Shown here piece after piece: positions 37,183 through 51,713 of a DNA stretch of 64,000 nt. Under the pieces are notes generated by a model that saw only the letters and a list, made by a program, of their open reading frames with translations, was not told the origin of the DNA and did not search any database. Position 1 is the stretch's first letter, and every line of letters starts with the position of its first letter. This DNA is from Purpureocillium takamizusanense (lineage: Eukaryota > Ascomycota > Sordariomycetes > Hypocreales > Ophiocordycipitaceae), in contig NC_063068.1 of assembly GCF_022605165.1 (NCBI RefSeq), positions 5,332,001 to 5,396,000 of the forward strand. The letters are read 5' to 3'. Both the position numbers and the translations under genes were made by a program.

Positions 37183-40100
37183 GCATGAAAGATGACACCT
37201 CAAGGGACACGGAGCAGCGGTGGCGAGGGTGGAACGGTTCATAGAAGTGATGTGTAAGACTGTATAATACGCAAAGCAGCCATGGGGTTGGCTCGGGACA
37301 GGCATGCATGCAACAGCGTCCAGTAGATGATGGGCTTTGGCCGCACAAGCTCGCGAGACAGTGATTGTAAATGTGAAATGAGCGCGGGCGTGGGCACGTG
37401 CCGTCCAACCAACACACCTCGTGCCTGTCGAGTATTGTGTCTGAAACAAGCACGGGCAAGGCCAACACGATGTGCTGCAGAAGAACGAAGGAGCAGTGGT
37501 ACTGTGGCTGTGCTTTTAGCCCCATGACCCTGATCTGAGAAGATGACTTTGGAGTCAAGGGGGGTTGACAAGGGGGCAAGGGAACTTGCTCAAGCTCTGC
37601 CACTCGGGCAGGCAGGCAGGCAGGTAGGCAGGCAGGCAGTCATAGGGCTGGCCCGATCTACCACTACCACCTCACTACTACTGCAAGATCACTGAGACTA
37701 CGAAAAGCCAAGGATGCACACTAGACTGCAGCACGCGGCTATGATGGGGTGTGGCTAGGAGCGAAGGGCGCAAAGCGGGCTGCAAAATAAGAGGGGACTG
37801 CGAATCTTGCGACCTCGCTCGTATCACAATTTGCCGTCCTCACAGAAGATCAAGATGCTAAAATGGCCTTAAGGTTCTATTTAACGACCTTATGTTATTG
37901 TCTTAGCAATTTTCTGCTTTGAAAAGTAGGTAATACTCGTCGTGATTGATGGGTTCTACGTAGAATTGGTAGGGATGGTCGCTTTTGGTGTCCCTCTTTT
38001 TTTGCAACCCGTTTGGGGCGGTATTACTAACCAGCCTGCAGCCAGATCGTTTGAGGGACAACGGAGAAGCTAACTACGAAGTACTATGTAGCTTAGCCGG
38101 CCGGGCGCGTGTCTGACGGAGACGATGGATGGGGACGCGACGAGGCTGATGTCAGATATGAACGGAGCCGGGGAAGCCTGCCTTCATCTAAGTGAGGGGG
38201 GGAAGGAGAGAGAGAGAGAGGGAGGGAGGGAGGTTGAGACGGGCGTGGGTCCCCCTATTCGCACCCTTCCGTTCTTGTGCTGCGGCGGCAGCGGCGAGGA
38301 TTCAATAATAAGCTTTGAACGCTGTGGGCGCAGCTGACGATGCGGTGGAAAAGGAAGGAGCAGGGTGGGTGGTCATGTCAGATTTTACTTTGTTTGTGTT
38401 TGCAGCAAATACATACTGTACATAGATACTTGCCCTTCTCGGCGGTGGTGTAGTTATGTACAGTATGTATTTTGGTTCTGCCGCGGTGGATGACTTCGGC
38501 TCCGGACGGACGAGGCGAGGCAACTTTGGCGGCGAGGCTCTGCTCTCAGGTGGCGCGCTGGGCGCTACCTAGGAGCAGTGGAGGTTACCAATGGCGGCAA
38601 GGGCGGGTCACGGCAGGGGGGAGGAGGAGGAGGATGAGGGAGGTGCAGGCGGGTCAAAAAAGCATGGTCTATTCTTGGAAACGGAGCGATGCGAGTGAGG
38701 CTGTGAAAGGGGGGCCTTCTGCCACTAAGAGGTAGATGCCGTGCCTTGCTAGCAGCACACACCACAGGCAGGGCAGGATCCAGGTACCAGCCTCGGGGGG
38801 AAGGAGCTGTGGCGTCGCAGTGTCGCACGGATGGCAGAGAGGATGGCGGACATCGGAACGACGGGCTCCGTGGGGCAAGGCTAGCCAGCCAGCCAGCCAG
38901 CCGGGTGGAGGGACAATTGGGAAACACACACAGAGAAAAAAAAAGAGAGAGAGAGAGAGAGGGTGTAAGGAAAAAGGAGGGCTGGCTCAGGTGGTGATGG
39001 AGGGGCCCCGTAAGGCGCAGGGAGCGGGCCCCTGAATACGAAGAATGACGTCGGTTGTTGATGGGCCGGCCGGCCGGCCGTGGACAAACGTTGTCGTCGT
39101 TTTCGTGTGCAACAGCCTCGGAACTATTATCGCACTTGGAGCTATCATCGCAGGTGTCCGTCCATCGCCATGAGTCGCGGGACGTGGTGTTGATGGTCCC
39201 CGTTGGAAACGCGCCTTGGCTCAGGAGGATAGACGTGCCGCCGTATCTACTTACCTACTACCTACCTACGAATACGGGCTTCTCGTCCAACGCCAGTACG
39301 GAAGCTATTACAGTACTGTACATGGTCTGCAAAAAAGGGACCAGAGAAAAGGGGTCTCTCGCTGTTCCTTTGTGCGGCCGTTGGTGGTGCTGCTACGTAG
39401 CTGTCCGGCTTGTGGGTGAGACACGGGCCAATTCGGCGAGGAGTGTGTCAGTGATTTGAGCCCCGAGGAGGATCGATCGACTGAGCGGCGGGAGTGAGTG
39501 CCCGGCTGGCTTGACTGAAGCGAACTGCGACGACGTACGTCAACTGCTGCCCGAGGCCGCGTTGTGGCTAGGTTGTGGCGATTGCCGTACATCCATACCT
39601 AGAATAATTGCAGCACTTGTTGTTGCCGTTGCCGAGCAGCGCTGGGGAGGCGGCATCCACCGACTGACTGACTGCCTGGCCCCACAGCGACGGACGAAAA
39701 GATGTGAGCCGATGATGATGATGATGACATTGGGCCGGCGACGACGACGGGGACCCTGCTGCTGCACAACGTCGGGGTTTTTAACTTGGCTTCCTTGGAT
39801 ACGACGCCCGAGAAAAAGAGTGAGCCAAATGGCCGAACATCCATGCATCCCGCCGTTGCCATGACGCCCTCCTTTCCCGCCGCCAGGGCCCAGGGGCTCC
39901 CCGCCAGGGGGGCTCCTGCCGCACCGGGGCTAGTGCTTCGCGTGTTAGAGTTGAGCCGCCAAGCAGGTACCTTGCCTGTTGCTTGGAGGGGAACACGGCA
40001 TTTGTAATGGTGTTTGAGGCGAGGCAATCGCTGTTTGTCTGCTGGTCGGAAAGGAATTGATGATGGGATGGGACGGCCCGCGACCACATCGCCCACACGT

Positions 40101-42118
40101 TGTCTCTCTCGCTTTGATGGCATGCGAAGGGCATGGGGCCCCCGTTTGCTGTGTCGCCACAAAACCCAGCACGAAACATCAAGAAAACAAAAACCAACGA
40201 AGCCAACTGCGCGGCCCCAGAGAAGATCTGCAATTTGCTCCCCCCATTTCGTTGCACGACGCAGGTAAAATCGTGGCCTTGCGTCTGTTGTACAAGTCAC
40301 GGCCCGCCAACGAGACAAGCGTCCGGCGGGACCCCTGAACGAGGCGAAACAGGCCGCGCCATGTGCGTTACTTGAATGCTTGGCAGTTGTAGCACTAGCA
40401 GGCAGCTTGCTGGTGACGCCACCCCTATTTCATGGGACCCTACGGTTGTTGAACGGGATGGTCGCTCGTTCGCGGTGCAGAATGTGCCGTGGCCGTTGAC
40501 CAGTAGTTGCCGGGAAGTGATCTGCTGCTGCTGCTGCTGCTGCTGATGCCGTCGTTGGCGGGGAAAGGGGGGGTAGGGGGGCGTGGCACCAAGCGAGCTC
40601 AACACACGTCCAACCCGGCCCGGCCGCGGCGGTGGCCTTCGGTTCAGTCACACGTTCGTATCGATATCTCGGCGGCGCCCTCTGTACCGGCTCGTGTTTT
40701 ATTTTGTTTGTTCTTTCCGTTTCTTTCTCCCACCATTGTCCGTGTTGATGCCGCGGTCCCTGGCGTCGGCACCGGCATGTCGTAGTAGATCGCTGACATG
40801 TACCACGGTATACACGGCTTGACGTAGGGGGGGAGTGTCCGGGGAGCATCATCGATAACAGGCCCGGAAACCGGGACTGGCAACTACGTAGACTTGGTAG
40901 ATAGGTTGTATTCGAGCTCTCTATTTGCCGTCTCGGTGCTGCTATCCGGCCGTCGAAGGTGTCCGAGGGCAGAACATCTGCCGTCGAGCTTCCCACAGGC
41001 TGAGCCGAACCTGCTACCTATGTGAGATCAGCGTTCCGGCGGCAGGCAGGCAGCCACATCGACAAGTCGGCGGTAGGCCGCGCGCGCTGGCTGACCGCCT
41101 GGCTGCAAGGCGGGACCCGGTCGACGGTCGGCCAGGGAGCAAACCCCGGACAGTCCCGTTTTTCTTCCTGTTCAGGACTGCAAGTGCTGGTGCGGCACGC
41201 CAGGGCGGCGGCGGGTAGCCAGCCAGCACACCGGAGCCGGCTGCCGCGTGGGTGTGCAGCGATGGAAGGATGGGATGGAAGTTGATGTCGTCGTACGGCG
41301 GTGTGGTGAGTGCGGTGCGGTGCTGTCGGGTGAAGTGCCCTGCAGTGCGGTGCGGTGCAGTGCTCTGACTAGTTAGGTGCTCTCCACTCCACTGTGCTGT
41401 GCCGTGCTGCGCAGCCCAGTGGCTTCCCCTCGCTGATGAGAATCGGGCAGGCCACCTAAGAAAAGACTGGCAATGCCGTGCTGCCCCTCGCCTTACCTCT
41501 CCTCACCTCAACTCCCCCCCCCTTTCCCCCCGTCAGATCAGGCGCCGCCCAGCCCCTCCCCACATTTGAGGTGGGTGGCCCTGGCTGCGCTAGAGCTGAG
41601 CCCCCCTCAAGCCTCGTTCGCTCGCGCTCACGCCCCCTGTTCCTGCCAACCCGTGGCCACCCACCTCCACTACCTACCTGCGGCCACACCCACCGGACTG
41701 GACTGGCAGCCCGCCAGACGAGGAGGGGACCTGGCCCTGCCTCAGCACTGGCACCGGCACCCAACTTGGCCTGGCTGGCCGCCCCTCCAACGCAGTGCAG
41801 CGGGCTGCCCGTGGCGTGTCGTGTCGTGGGCCTGGATGGATGGGATGGATGGATGCATGCTTGTTGCTGAAGCAGCTGCGCACCTCCATCTCCCCCTCCA
41901 CCTCCCCCTCCACAATAAAGCCAGCTCCCGCCTTCCCTCGCTCTTCTTGTCCCTCTTCCCATATTCCCTCTTCTCGCACAAATCTCCTCCTGCCTTCGCC
42001 CTCATACATCTGGCCGCCTGCCTGCCGCCTTGCCTCGCACTGCATTTGACTTGGTTTTGTTTGTTACGCAGCACAACACTCGATATCCCCCCTCCAAGGC
42101 CCAGGCATCGTCATCACC
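37183..42118. other. 4.9-kb gene-poor interval upstream of GFA1
   Basis: No convincing gene. Visible elements: (GGCA)n near 37611-37640, a TACTTCGTA motif (reverse) at 38075-38083, (AGCC)n near 38884-38902, (GA)n at about 38945-38962, GGCC repeats near 39065-39081, CTG8 at 40522-40545, and a GTGCG-type imperfect array around 41300-41400. From about 41470 to 42118 the plus strand is strongly C/T-rich, consistent with a long GFA1 leader. A TTGTTACGCAG at about 42061-42071 resembles a 5'-UTR intron acceptor. Long frames here overlap on both strands and lack domains. Confidence 0.5.
40522..40545. repeat. (CTG)8 microsatellite
   Basis: Eight uninterrupted CTG units in the gene-poor interval upstream of GFA1. 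Not within any supported coding region. Confidence 0.9.
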
Positions 42119-44696
<2,578 letters not shown>

Positions 44697-45424
44697 AAGG
44701 GGGATTTGGCGGAAGCGAAAAGTTCGTGCGTGTCTCGCTGGCGCGCCACCACGACTTATGGCGTGATTGTTGGGCAGCTGGCGAAGCCTTGTGATTTGCG
44801 TTTGGGAGGCTGGCGCTTGCCCGCCGAGTTGACGGCCGGGGGGGTTGAACAGGAGTTGGCTTTATCTTGAAAAACGGGCGAACTCTTGGCAAGGAACACT
44901 GGGTATACAGCAATTTGGTAATATCGGGCCATGGCAGGTTTGGGACTCGCTTCGTGTGGTCCTTGCCGCGGTAGAAGGGACGGGCAAGGAGGATCGTCAT
45001 AGTATGCAGTCAGCTCCGCGTGGCTGGCGTTGATACAGACAAGTAGCAATTGTGATTAGCGTCTATGCCTGTGCAGCAGCATGGTGTTATAGCAGCACAC
45101 AAATGACACGAATGCTCGTTATTTCAATAATTCGGCGCGTCAACTCGGGGCTTTGATGTGATACAGCTCTGTAGGTTTGTGTGAGGTCGTGCCTTTCTGT
45201 CGGTATGGATGGCAATCAGGCAAGACGCAAAGCAAAGGCCATGATTGCCCAGTAGCTACGGCTTTCGACGCGTGAAATCTGTGCTTTATTGTTACAGTCC
45301 TCTATGGCTCTCTAGTGGAGCCGCATAGGCATCCGCGTAGTTGGCATCACCTGCACAAGCCAACGCAGCATCGTCTTCTTCTGTCCTTGCTTCCACGTCA
45401 CCATGCCGCCATTGCGGAGCGCCT
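44697..45424. other. Convergent 3' spacer GFA1 / PRE4
   Basis: Space between two facing stop codons; should contain both 3' UTRs. It is T/G-rich on the plus strand after 44900. Nothing else seen. Confidence 0.6.
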
Positions 45425-46440
45425 CTAGACCGTCTGCGTGCCATAGCCCTTGATCCTTTCGGCAAAGGCCCAGCTCTGCTTCTCGAGCTGCTCGTCCGTC
45501 TTGAGGTCGACGCCGTCCTTTGTGACGACGGCGATGGAGTACTTGTCGAGACTCCGGGCGTCGCGGTAGAAGAGGACCTTCATGCACTCCTTGATGATGC
45601 TGACGGCCTCATCGCGGGAGAGCTTCTTGGCCGACTCCTCGTCGGGGACGTAGCGGCGCATGATGGGCTGGGCGAGCATGGAGCCGAAGCCGGTGGCGAG
45701 GCTGGGGGAGGAGTAGGTGGAGCCGAGGAGGTCGGCGGCGGCGAGGAAGGGCTCGCCGGCGTCGTCGAGCCCGGCCACGAGGACGTGGTTCCAGAGGGGA
45801 TCGAACTTGGAGCGGCGGCGGTAGAGGAGCTTGGCGAGGTAGCGGTGGAGGTTGGCGGCGTTGAGGCGCGGGTGGGAGGCGGCGTCGGGGCTGGTGTCGG
45901 CGTACGCCTCGTTGAGGGCGAGGTCGGTGAGGTGGCGGTCGAGGTACTGCATGTCGGAGACGTCGCCCGAGAAGCCCACGACGGACGAGTTGGCGAAGGG
46001 GCGGAGGCGCTTGACGTCGGTGAAGCGCGCGAGGGAGCCGTACGAGGCTGTTGGGGACACACATTGTCAGCCAGCCAGCGGAAGGAAGGGGGGAACATTT
46101 GCACGAGCGCATCGCGCATCGAACAGAGCAAGAAGCGTCGTCGCACACACGCACCCAGGTTATCGGCGGCGATGACGACGCCGTCGCTAAACTTGATGGC
46201 TATTACCGACGTGCCGGTGACGATGGGCTGCTGGGTGGCCTGCTTGGGGCCGTTGTTGGACTGCATGAAGGAGGCGTCGTAGGAGCCGTAGACGTCATCT
46301 CTGGGCTGTTGGGTACGAGACGAGGCAAGACCAGGTCAGCGGCGGGACGAAGAATTCATAGGGAGAGGGTAGGGGGAATCTTCGTTGTCCCGGGAGGACG
46401 GTGGACGTACTCGGCCCCATGCCTGCGGTCGGTGGTCCAT
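45425..46440 (-). CDS. pre4: 20S proteasome subunit beta-7 (Pre4)
   Basis: Non-catalytic beta subunit of the 20S core. Exons on the minus strand: 46440-46411 (ten codons), 46305-46155, 46047-45425; introns 105 and 107 nt; 267 residues, as in the family. The product begins MDHRPQAWGRPRDDVYGSYD, with the junction before PRDD chosen for frame and family fit; then the propeptide end TQQPIVTGTSVIAIKF, DGVVIAADNLASYGSLARF across the second junction, FSGDVSDMQYLDRHL and a GLDDAGEPFLAAADLLGSTY core. The TGTSV segment marks the mature N-terminus region, but beta-7 carries no proteolytic activity. Divergent from the HMG-box gene, with 877 bp between starts. Confidence 0.94.
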
Positions 46441-47317
46441 GGCTGCGACGGGCGGTCGATGAATGGGAGTGAAGGATGGTGGATGTCGCGGTTGCAGATG
46501 CCGGACGGAGTGGGAAGCAATCGGGATTGCGGGATGCGGGCTTGGGGTTTGATGTGGCGTCGATGGCGGTGGTGGTGATGAGGGTGATGGTTGTGATAGT
46601 AGTTCGCGATGCTGGGAATGACGGTGCGTTGCGAGCTGGCTGGACCCGTTGGCGTTGGAGCTGCTCTGCCTGGCCCGCCGGCTGGCTCCAGTGTCGCGCG
46701 TCCCTCTGGCAGCCTGCAGCAGGCCCAGCACAGGCAGAGAACTGGGGAGCAGGAAAATGTTACATAAGCTGATATGACGGCTGGTGATTGGCTGATGTCA
46801 GGGCCTGGAGCTCTGCAAGTACTCTAGACTTGTAATAACCCGTCTGGTCAACTGCTCAATCGCGTAGAGGGGACCCGACAGCTCCTTGCAGCTCTCCTGG
46901 AGTGGAGGCTGTAGCAGCTCCAAGCTACCTACGGCAGTCGCATTGGCTGCAGCTGGGCAAGGTTCCAGGTTCCTGGCACACAAGGGAGGAAGGAACGAAG
47001 GAGGGGGCACGGCACCGCATGCGACACACCCTGAGCCCCAGCCTTCGTCGTTCGTTTCGTCCATCACCACCACCACCACCACCACTCCGTTCCCCCATCC
47101 TCCTCTCGTCGTGCGACCGACCGTCGCCACTCGCAATCGACTTTCGCCTCTGCCTGCGCGCTGCTTGGCGGCTGAACGAGGGCTCAATCAGACGCTGCGC
47201 ATCTGTTGAACGATAGAAGGACAAGCAAGCCGAAAGTAAACAAACACCCGCGCGACCGCTCTTCCCCAGCCTCATCGTCACCACCACCACCACCAACCAG
47301 CACTACTCCGCGCCGTC
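46441..47317. other. Divergent promoter region PRE4 / mitochondrial HMG protein
   Basis: Shared upstream region of two divergently transcribed genes. A CAC/CCA run lies near 47063-47084 (the leader side of the HMG gene), and a second CCA run just upstream of its ATG. No gene supported. Confidence 0.6.
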
Positions 47318-48325
47318 ATGTTGACGTCCATCGGCCGGGCCGCCGCCCGCCGCACAATGGCCTCAGCGCCGTCCGCGCTCGGCGCCACCATTAAGCTTGC
47401 TCCCCGGGTCGCCGAGGCCAGCCGGCCCTCGCTTCACGGCGCTGCCCTGTCCGTGCGCTGCCTCTCCGTCACGGCCTGGGCGCGTTCCCCGGCCGCGTCG
47501 TCGTCTTCCCGCTCCGGCTCCGGCGCGAAGAAGGCTTCCGGGACCAAGACGAAGAAGAAGAAGACGGCAGCCAAGAAGGCCGCGCCCAAGAAGCCCAAGA
47601 AGCCCAAGAAGGTCCTGACGCCCGAGGAAAAGGAAAAGGCCGAGATCAAGGAGCTCAAGACCATGGCCCTGCTCAAGGGGCCCGCTCTGCTACCCGATTC
47701 GACTTGGACCATCTACAGCTCCGAAAACGTGCGCTCGGACGGGGTTAGTCTGACGGACAAGATCAAGGAAGTGGCGGCGCGGTTCAGCGGTCTGTCCCAG
47801 TATGAAAAGGATGTATGTCTCGCACCATGCGTCGTGCTCCGTACCGTAACTTGAATCGCTTGCTCACCACTATCAACGCAGCGTCTGCAATCCACCGCGC
47901 AGTCTAACCAGGCGGCCAACAAGCGAACACGCCAGCAGTGGGTAGAGTCGTATCCGCCCGAAGCCATCTACATGGCCAATTTGTCGCGCCGCCGCTTGGC
48001 CCGGAAGCTCGGCAAGGGCCGCATCAACCTCATCCACGACGACCGCCTGCCCAAGCGCGCTGTTACGGCCTACGCGCTTTTCATTAAGTCGCGCTTCCGG
48101 GGTGCCACCGCCTCTGCGGGCTCGGGCTCGACGGCGGTAGACACTTTCCGCGTCTTGAGCACCGAGTGGAAGGCGATGAGTGAGGCCGACAAGAAGCCCT
48201 TCCAAGATATGGCCCGGGACGAGATAGAGATCTCGAGAGCGCAATTTAAGGAGATGAGGGAAAAGGCGAAGGCTTACTGGGAAGCACACGAGGGCGGGTC
48301 GGCGAGCCAGGTGCCGTCACCGTAG
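47318..48325 (+). CDS. Mitochondrial HMG-box DNA-binding protein (Abf2-like)
   Basis: Exons 47318-47812 and 47882-48325, 312 residues; the 69-nt intron runs from GTATGT to ACGCAG. The N-terminus is Arg/Ala/Ser-rich with no acidic residue for the first 30 positions, typical of a mitochondrial presequence, with a possible cleavage zone near residue 50 (RCLSVTAWARS). A Lys/Ala/Pro-rich linker (about 70-100) follows, with many KK pairs. A degenerate first HMG box spans about 125-190 (SLTDKIKEVAARFSGLSQYE), interrupted by the intron, and a better second box spans about 221-295 (LPKRAVTAYALFIKSRF, then EWKAMSEADKKPFQDMA). This is the layout of fungal mtDNA-packaging proteins such as Abf2. Target and exact role are inferred. 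Confidence 0.86.
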
Positions 48326-49248
48326 ACAAGATGCGCCGTATTTAGGACGGTGACGGTGCGGACTTGGGGCCTGTACTAGATATCTCTTTGAAGGGACTTG
48401 AGCTTGATCTGGCTTGCTTGGAGTGGCGCCGTTGGAAAGCCGAGGTACTGGGGGGTTCGCAGACTGCGTACTGCCGTGCCCCACGGGCTGCGTCTTGTTC
48501 ATTTCTTTTGTTCCCCCGGCTTTGACTATTTCGCCATGCAACTATGTATACCAACTGTCTCGACGTTTTTGTGCATCTCGCAAATCAGGGCCAGTTCCGT
48601 GAGTTCAATCAACTATGTGAATCCTGATGGTGGGAGAAGCCATCAGAGTCTACAGCAGAACATCCTTTGCCAACAGTACCTTTAGCTCGCATCCAAGTAA
48701 CTCTCTCAGTCGATGACAGGGAGTCCATCGAAACGGATTGTGCGTCAACGATTCCGTGTCGTATCTAGCAATCCGGGAGTGTACCTTGCTTGACGTCCAA
48801 ATTCAAAAAGTAACGGTGGGCAGAGGTGAACGTGTTTGTCCCATTGAAGGCTGAACTATGCGCGTCCGTACCTTACCTCCTGACCTTTTCTGAAGCCCTA
48901 GCAAGTTACGAGTAGACAGCAAAGACAAGGCGAAACTCAAATCAACTCCTCCCATCGTATCGGTTCGTATGCCAACACCACTTGAGCCGCAAGTATCTTT
49001 GTCCTGTGCACCGAGGCCGCTCGAACGTGCCCAGGAAACGATTTCCCTACGCTTGCACGCCTTTGTTCCCGGTTGTTCCTGCGCGGCCCCCTCCCCCCTG
49101 ATGGAGATTAGTGCCAGGAGCAGCACTGCCGATACGTGAAGGGTGATCTCAGGTCCGTTCCGCCCCATGCGCCAGATCCTCGAAACCTGCTCACGAGCTC
49201 ACCTGCCACCCGAACTGAGTGAGGGACAGGAAGAGCGGGGGGAAGAGC
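48326..49248. other. Intergenic, contains direct-repeat copy 1
   Basis: 3' side of the HMG gene and 3' side of a minus-strand secreted-protein gene. The main feature is direct-repeat copy 1. A minus-strand frame at 48803-49168 opens with a signal-like segment (MGRNGPEITLHVSAVLLLAL), but it overlaps the repeat and has no further support. Confidence 0.55.
48811..49014. repeat. Direct repeat copy 1 (about 205 bp)
   Basis: Runs parallel to 51714-51921. Shared landmarks in the same order: GAGGTGAACGT, AAGGCT, GAGTAGAC, CAAGGCGAAACTCAA, GCCAACACCACT and GAGCCGCAAGT. Flanks outside these limits do not match. This copy is the more GC-rich of the two. Confidence 0.85.
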
Positions 49249-49504
49249 TTATCCGACGAGAACGACGCCATGTGCGGCGAGCTCCTTCTTCCTCTGGTCC
49301 TGCGCCTCCTGGTCGGCGATAGTCTGGATGGCAAGGAGGTTGCCGCGGATTAGCATGCTGTGTGTTCATCTTGTCGAGGGGAAGGGGGAGGGGGAAAGGG
49401 GAAGCAACAGGCTCATTCCAGGTTGGGGGTCCGTTGCGTCAGTCAGATACTTACCCCGTTTAGGAACTATCACGAGGGTAAAGAGAAAAGGTTAGCACTA
49501 TCTC

Positions 49505-49554
<50 letters not shown>

Positions 49555-50001
49555 TATCCCTGCTTATCCTTCACCCTCGCTTCGCAAAAGGAGAGCTAAA
49601 CATGTACAATACAGCACACAAAATCAAACACGGCTATCAAGGCACAGGAGACAGGAAGGAAGAAAGGACACACGTACCCTCTCGAGGTATTCACCGCGAA
49701 GTTGGCTCTTGATGCACGTCTTCTCCGCCAGCCTGTAGTCCGCGCCCTGGACGGCGCGGTACACCGTCCTGCAGCGGCCGCACTCCCTGGGCTTTGAGGG
49801 GTCCGCTCGGGCGTCCTTAAGGAGGCTCGCCCACTGCTTGCTGCCGTCGCAGCCGCCGCAGTCGGCGTCGCGGACGCAGCTGGGGACGACCTCCCACCTG
49901 GCGCCACGCTCCTCCAGGGTCGACGACGACGACGACGCGCTGGGCAGGGCGGCGGCCAGGCCGGCGGCGAAGGCGACGAGGATTGCGGTGGCGGTCTTCA
50001 T
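49249..50001 (-). CDS. Small cysteine-rich secreted protein, frame unresolved
   Basis: Exon 1, 50001-49678, codes 108 residues: a clear signal peptide (MKTATAILVAFAAGLAAALP) and a mature part with Cys pairs (SCVRDADCGGC; CGRC; TC) that looks like a small secreted effector-type protein. Downstream, after a GTACGT donor, a 12-nt candidate exon at 49466-49455 is bounded by ATAG and GTAAGT. A last coding-like block, 49357-49249, reads LIRGNLLAIQTIADQEAQDQ and ends in TAA. Joined as seen, the blocks miss the frame by one base, with or without the 12-nt exon. A GGGG run at the end of the small exon, a weak alternative donor, or a real frameshift could explain it. Family not recognised. Confidence 0.55.
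49507..49550. repeat. (CT)22 microsatellite in an intron
   Basis: Uninterrupted CT units between exon 1 and the next exon of the small secreted-protein gene. Confidence 0.95.
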
Positions 50002-50977
50002 TTTTCTTTTGTGTTTGTTGGAAAGGGCTGGAGATGCTTTGGTATGGGCCGTTATCGTTCAAGGTACGATGCGTGTGTGTGTGTCAGGATAGCTCAAGTC
50101 TTTCTGTTGCGCTTGTTGGCCAACTCTTCCTTTCTCTCGACCGGGCAGAAGGGAAGCTGCCGTTTATATATGCACCCAGCGGGGGAGCGGCGGCGGTCGG
50201 TCGGTCGGTCGGTCGGTCGTCAGCCTCGTGTGTCCCGCGTGGACGGGTTGCCTCCCGCTCGTCAGCCAGCCAAGCACAACGGTCTTGCGGTAACGGCCTG
50301 AGACCCGAGGAGACGACGACGATGTCGCGATAAACGCAGCGGGCGCATTGATGGGACGTAATGGCCCTGGGGCAAAAGTCGATTGGCATCGCGTAATCGA
50401 CCCAGGGGACCTTTTGGGCGAAAAAACCGGAGGTTTATCACACGAGTATACGGAGTTTATGCTCCCAGAGTACCTACCGTACAGCAAGTCTATGCCGGAA
50501 GAGAGTAAAGTAAATTGTGTGTATAGTGTAGTTTAAGTGGTATGACTACGTACTTTGTAATAGTCTTGGTATACTGGAGCCGACTGGTCCCCCCCCGTTT
50601 CCCCCCTTTTCCCCCTTTGATACTTACCAACGTACTTCCCACTCCCTGGCTGCGTGTACGGGACCCAAGACGAGCATCGCTGCACTCCCCCCATCGCGCA
50701 TACTCGTGCCTCCGTCTCGGCACCATGCCATGTCGGCTGTTTTGCGCCCTCTCGAGACTAGAGGGGCCCCTCCATGGTTTAACGATAGGAGGAGTCGCCC
50801 TACGGGGACTTACAACTAATCCTGTACGATTGCTATCTGTCAACGGGCTACTTGGAGAGGAAGTCTATAGACTGGACATCCTCCCCTGAGTCTTCCAGGA
50901 GGAGACGCTCGCTGCCTTGGGAGACGATATGAACCCCGTGTTACCTACCTTGTATACCAGCAGTAGGCTTTGTATGC

Positions 50978-51004
50978 CAGCAGCAGCAGCAGCAGCAGCA
51001 GCAG
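50978..51004. repeat. (CAG)9 microsatellite
   Basis: Nine uninterrupted CAG units in non-coding DNA of the accessory-looking segment. Confidence 0.9.
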
Positions 51005-51713
51005 ACGACGTCGAGAGGATAGAGAGAGCGGGCGTGTGGGGTCGGCGCGCTCTGCGTCGCCGCGGCTTGGCCCGCGTCGGCCTGGTCATGCGCATTACGT
51101 TTCGTTACCGCGCGAGCCGTGCCGTGCCGTGCCGTAACGTCCCATGCCGTTCTCGGGCTCGATAATGCGCGAGCCGCGGTGGGAGAGCAACGGCTTGGCC
51201 TTGTTGGCCGGCTCCATGTGCGAGTGAGTCGTGCTTTGCACGTGGCATACATGCCCTTGGCGCTATTCTCGTCGTCCCCCGGTGGTCTACATGATGAGGC
51301 TGCGATGGACAGAATGTATAAACAAGAGGATGCGCTAGGAGATAATGCTTGCATGTTGTTTTCTGTGCTTCTCCTCCTCTTATGCTTTAGTGCAACTGCC
51401 CGCACGAGACTTTGTCGACAGCCTCTAGCTTGCCCGCCCGTGTCCAAACAGCTCTTCTTCTTCTCGTTCGGCTATTGAAAGGATCCTCTTGTCTGTCTTG
51501 ACTTTGAGCAGTCCCCCGCGCGTTATTGCCGTGGTTCCAAGGCTCCTCCTGCATGAGGGAGCTCCATCTTGGCGTCGTCTTATGCTATCATTCATAATCC
51601 AAAGATCCCCCAATGACGTACGTGTCATACATGCTTCGTCACTCTACTTGTAATTGCGGCATTTAAGCGGTAGGGAAGAACTATGCGCTTAACTGCCCCG
51701 TGTCCCCCATCCG

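Noticed and set aside
38884..38902. (AGCC)n run near 38.9 kb as a second hairpin like that at 16.9 kb
   Set aside because: No complementary arm or AAGGACGGGACCC block nearby.
48803..49168. Minus-strand frame with a signal-peptide-like start
   Set aside because: Lies across direct-repeat copy 1, lacks Cys pattern or homology, and the other repeat copy does not keep the frame.
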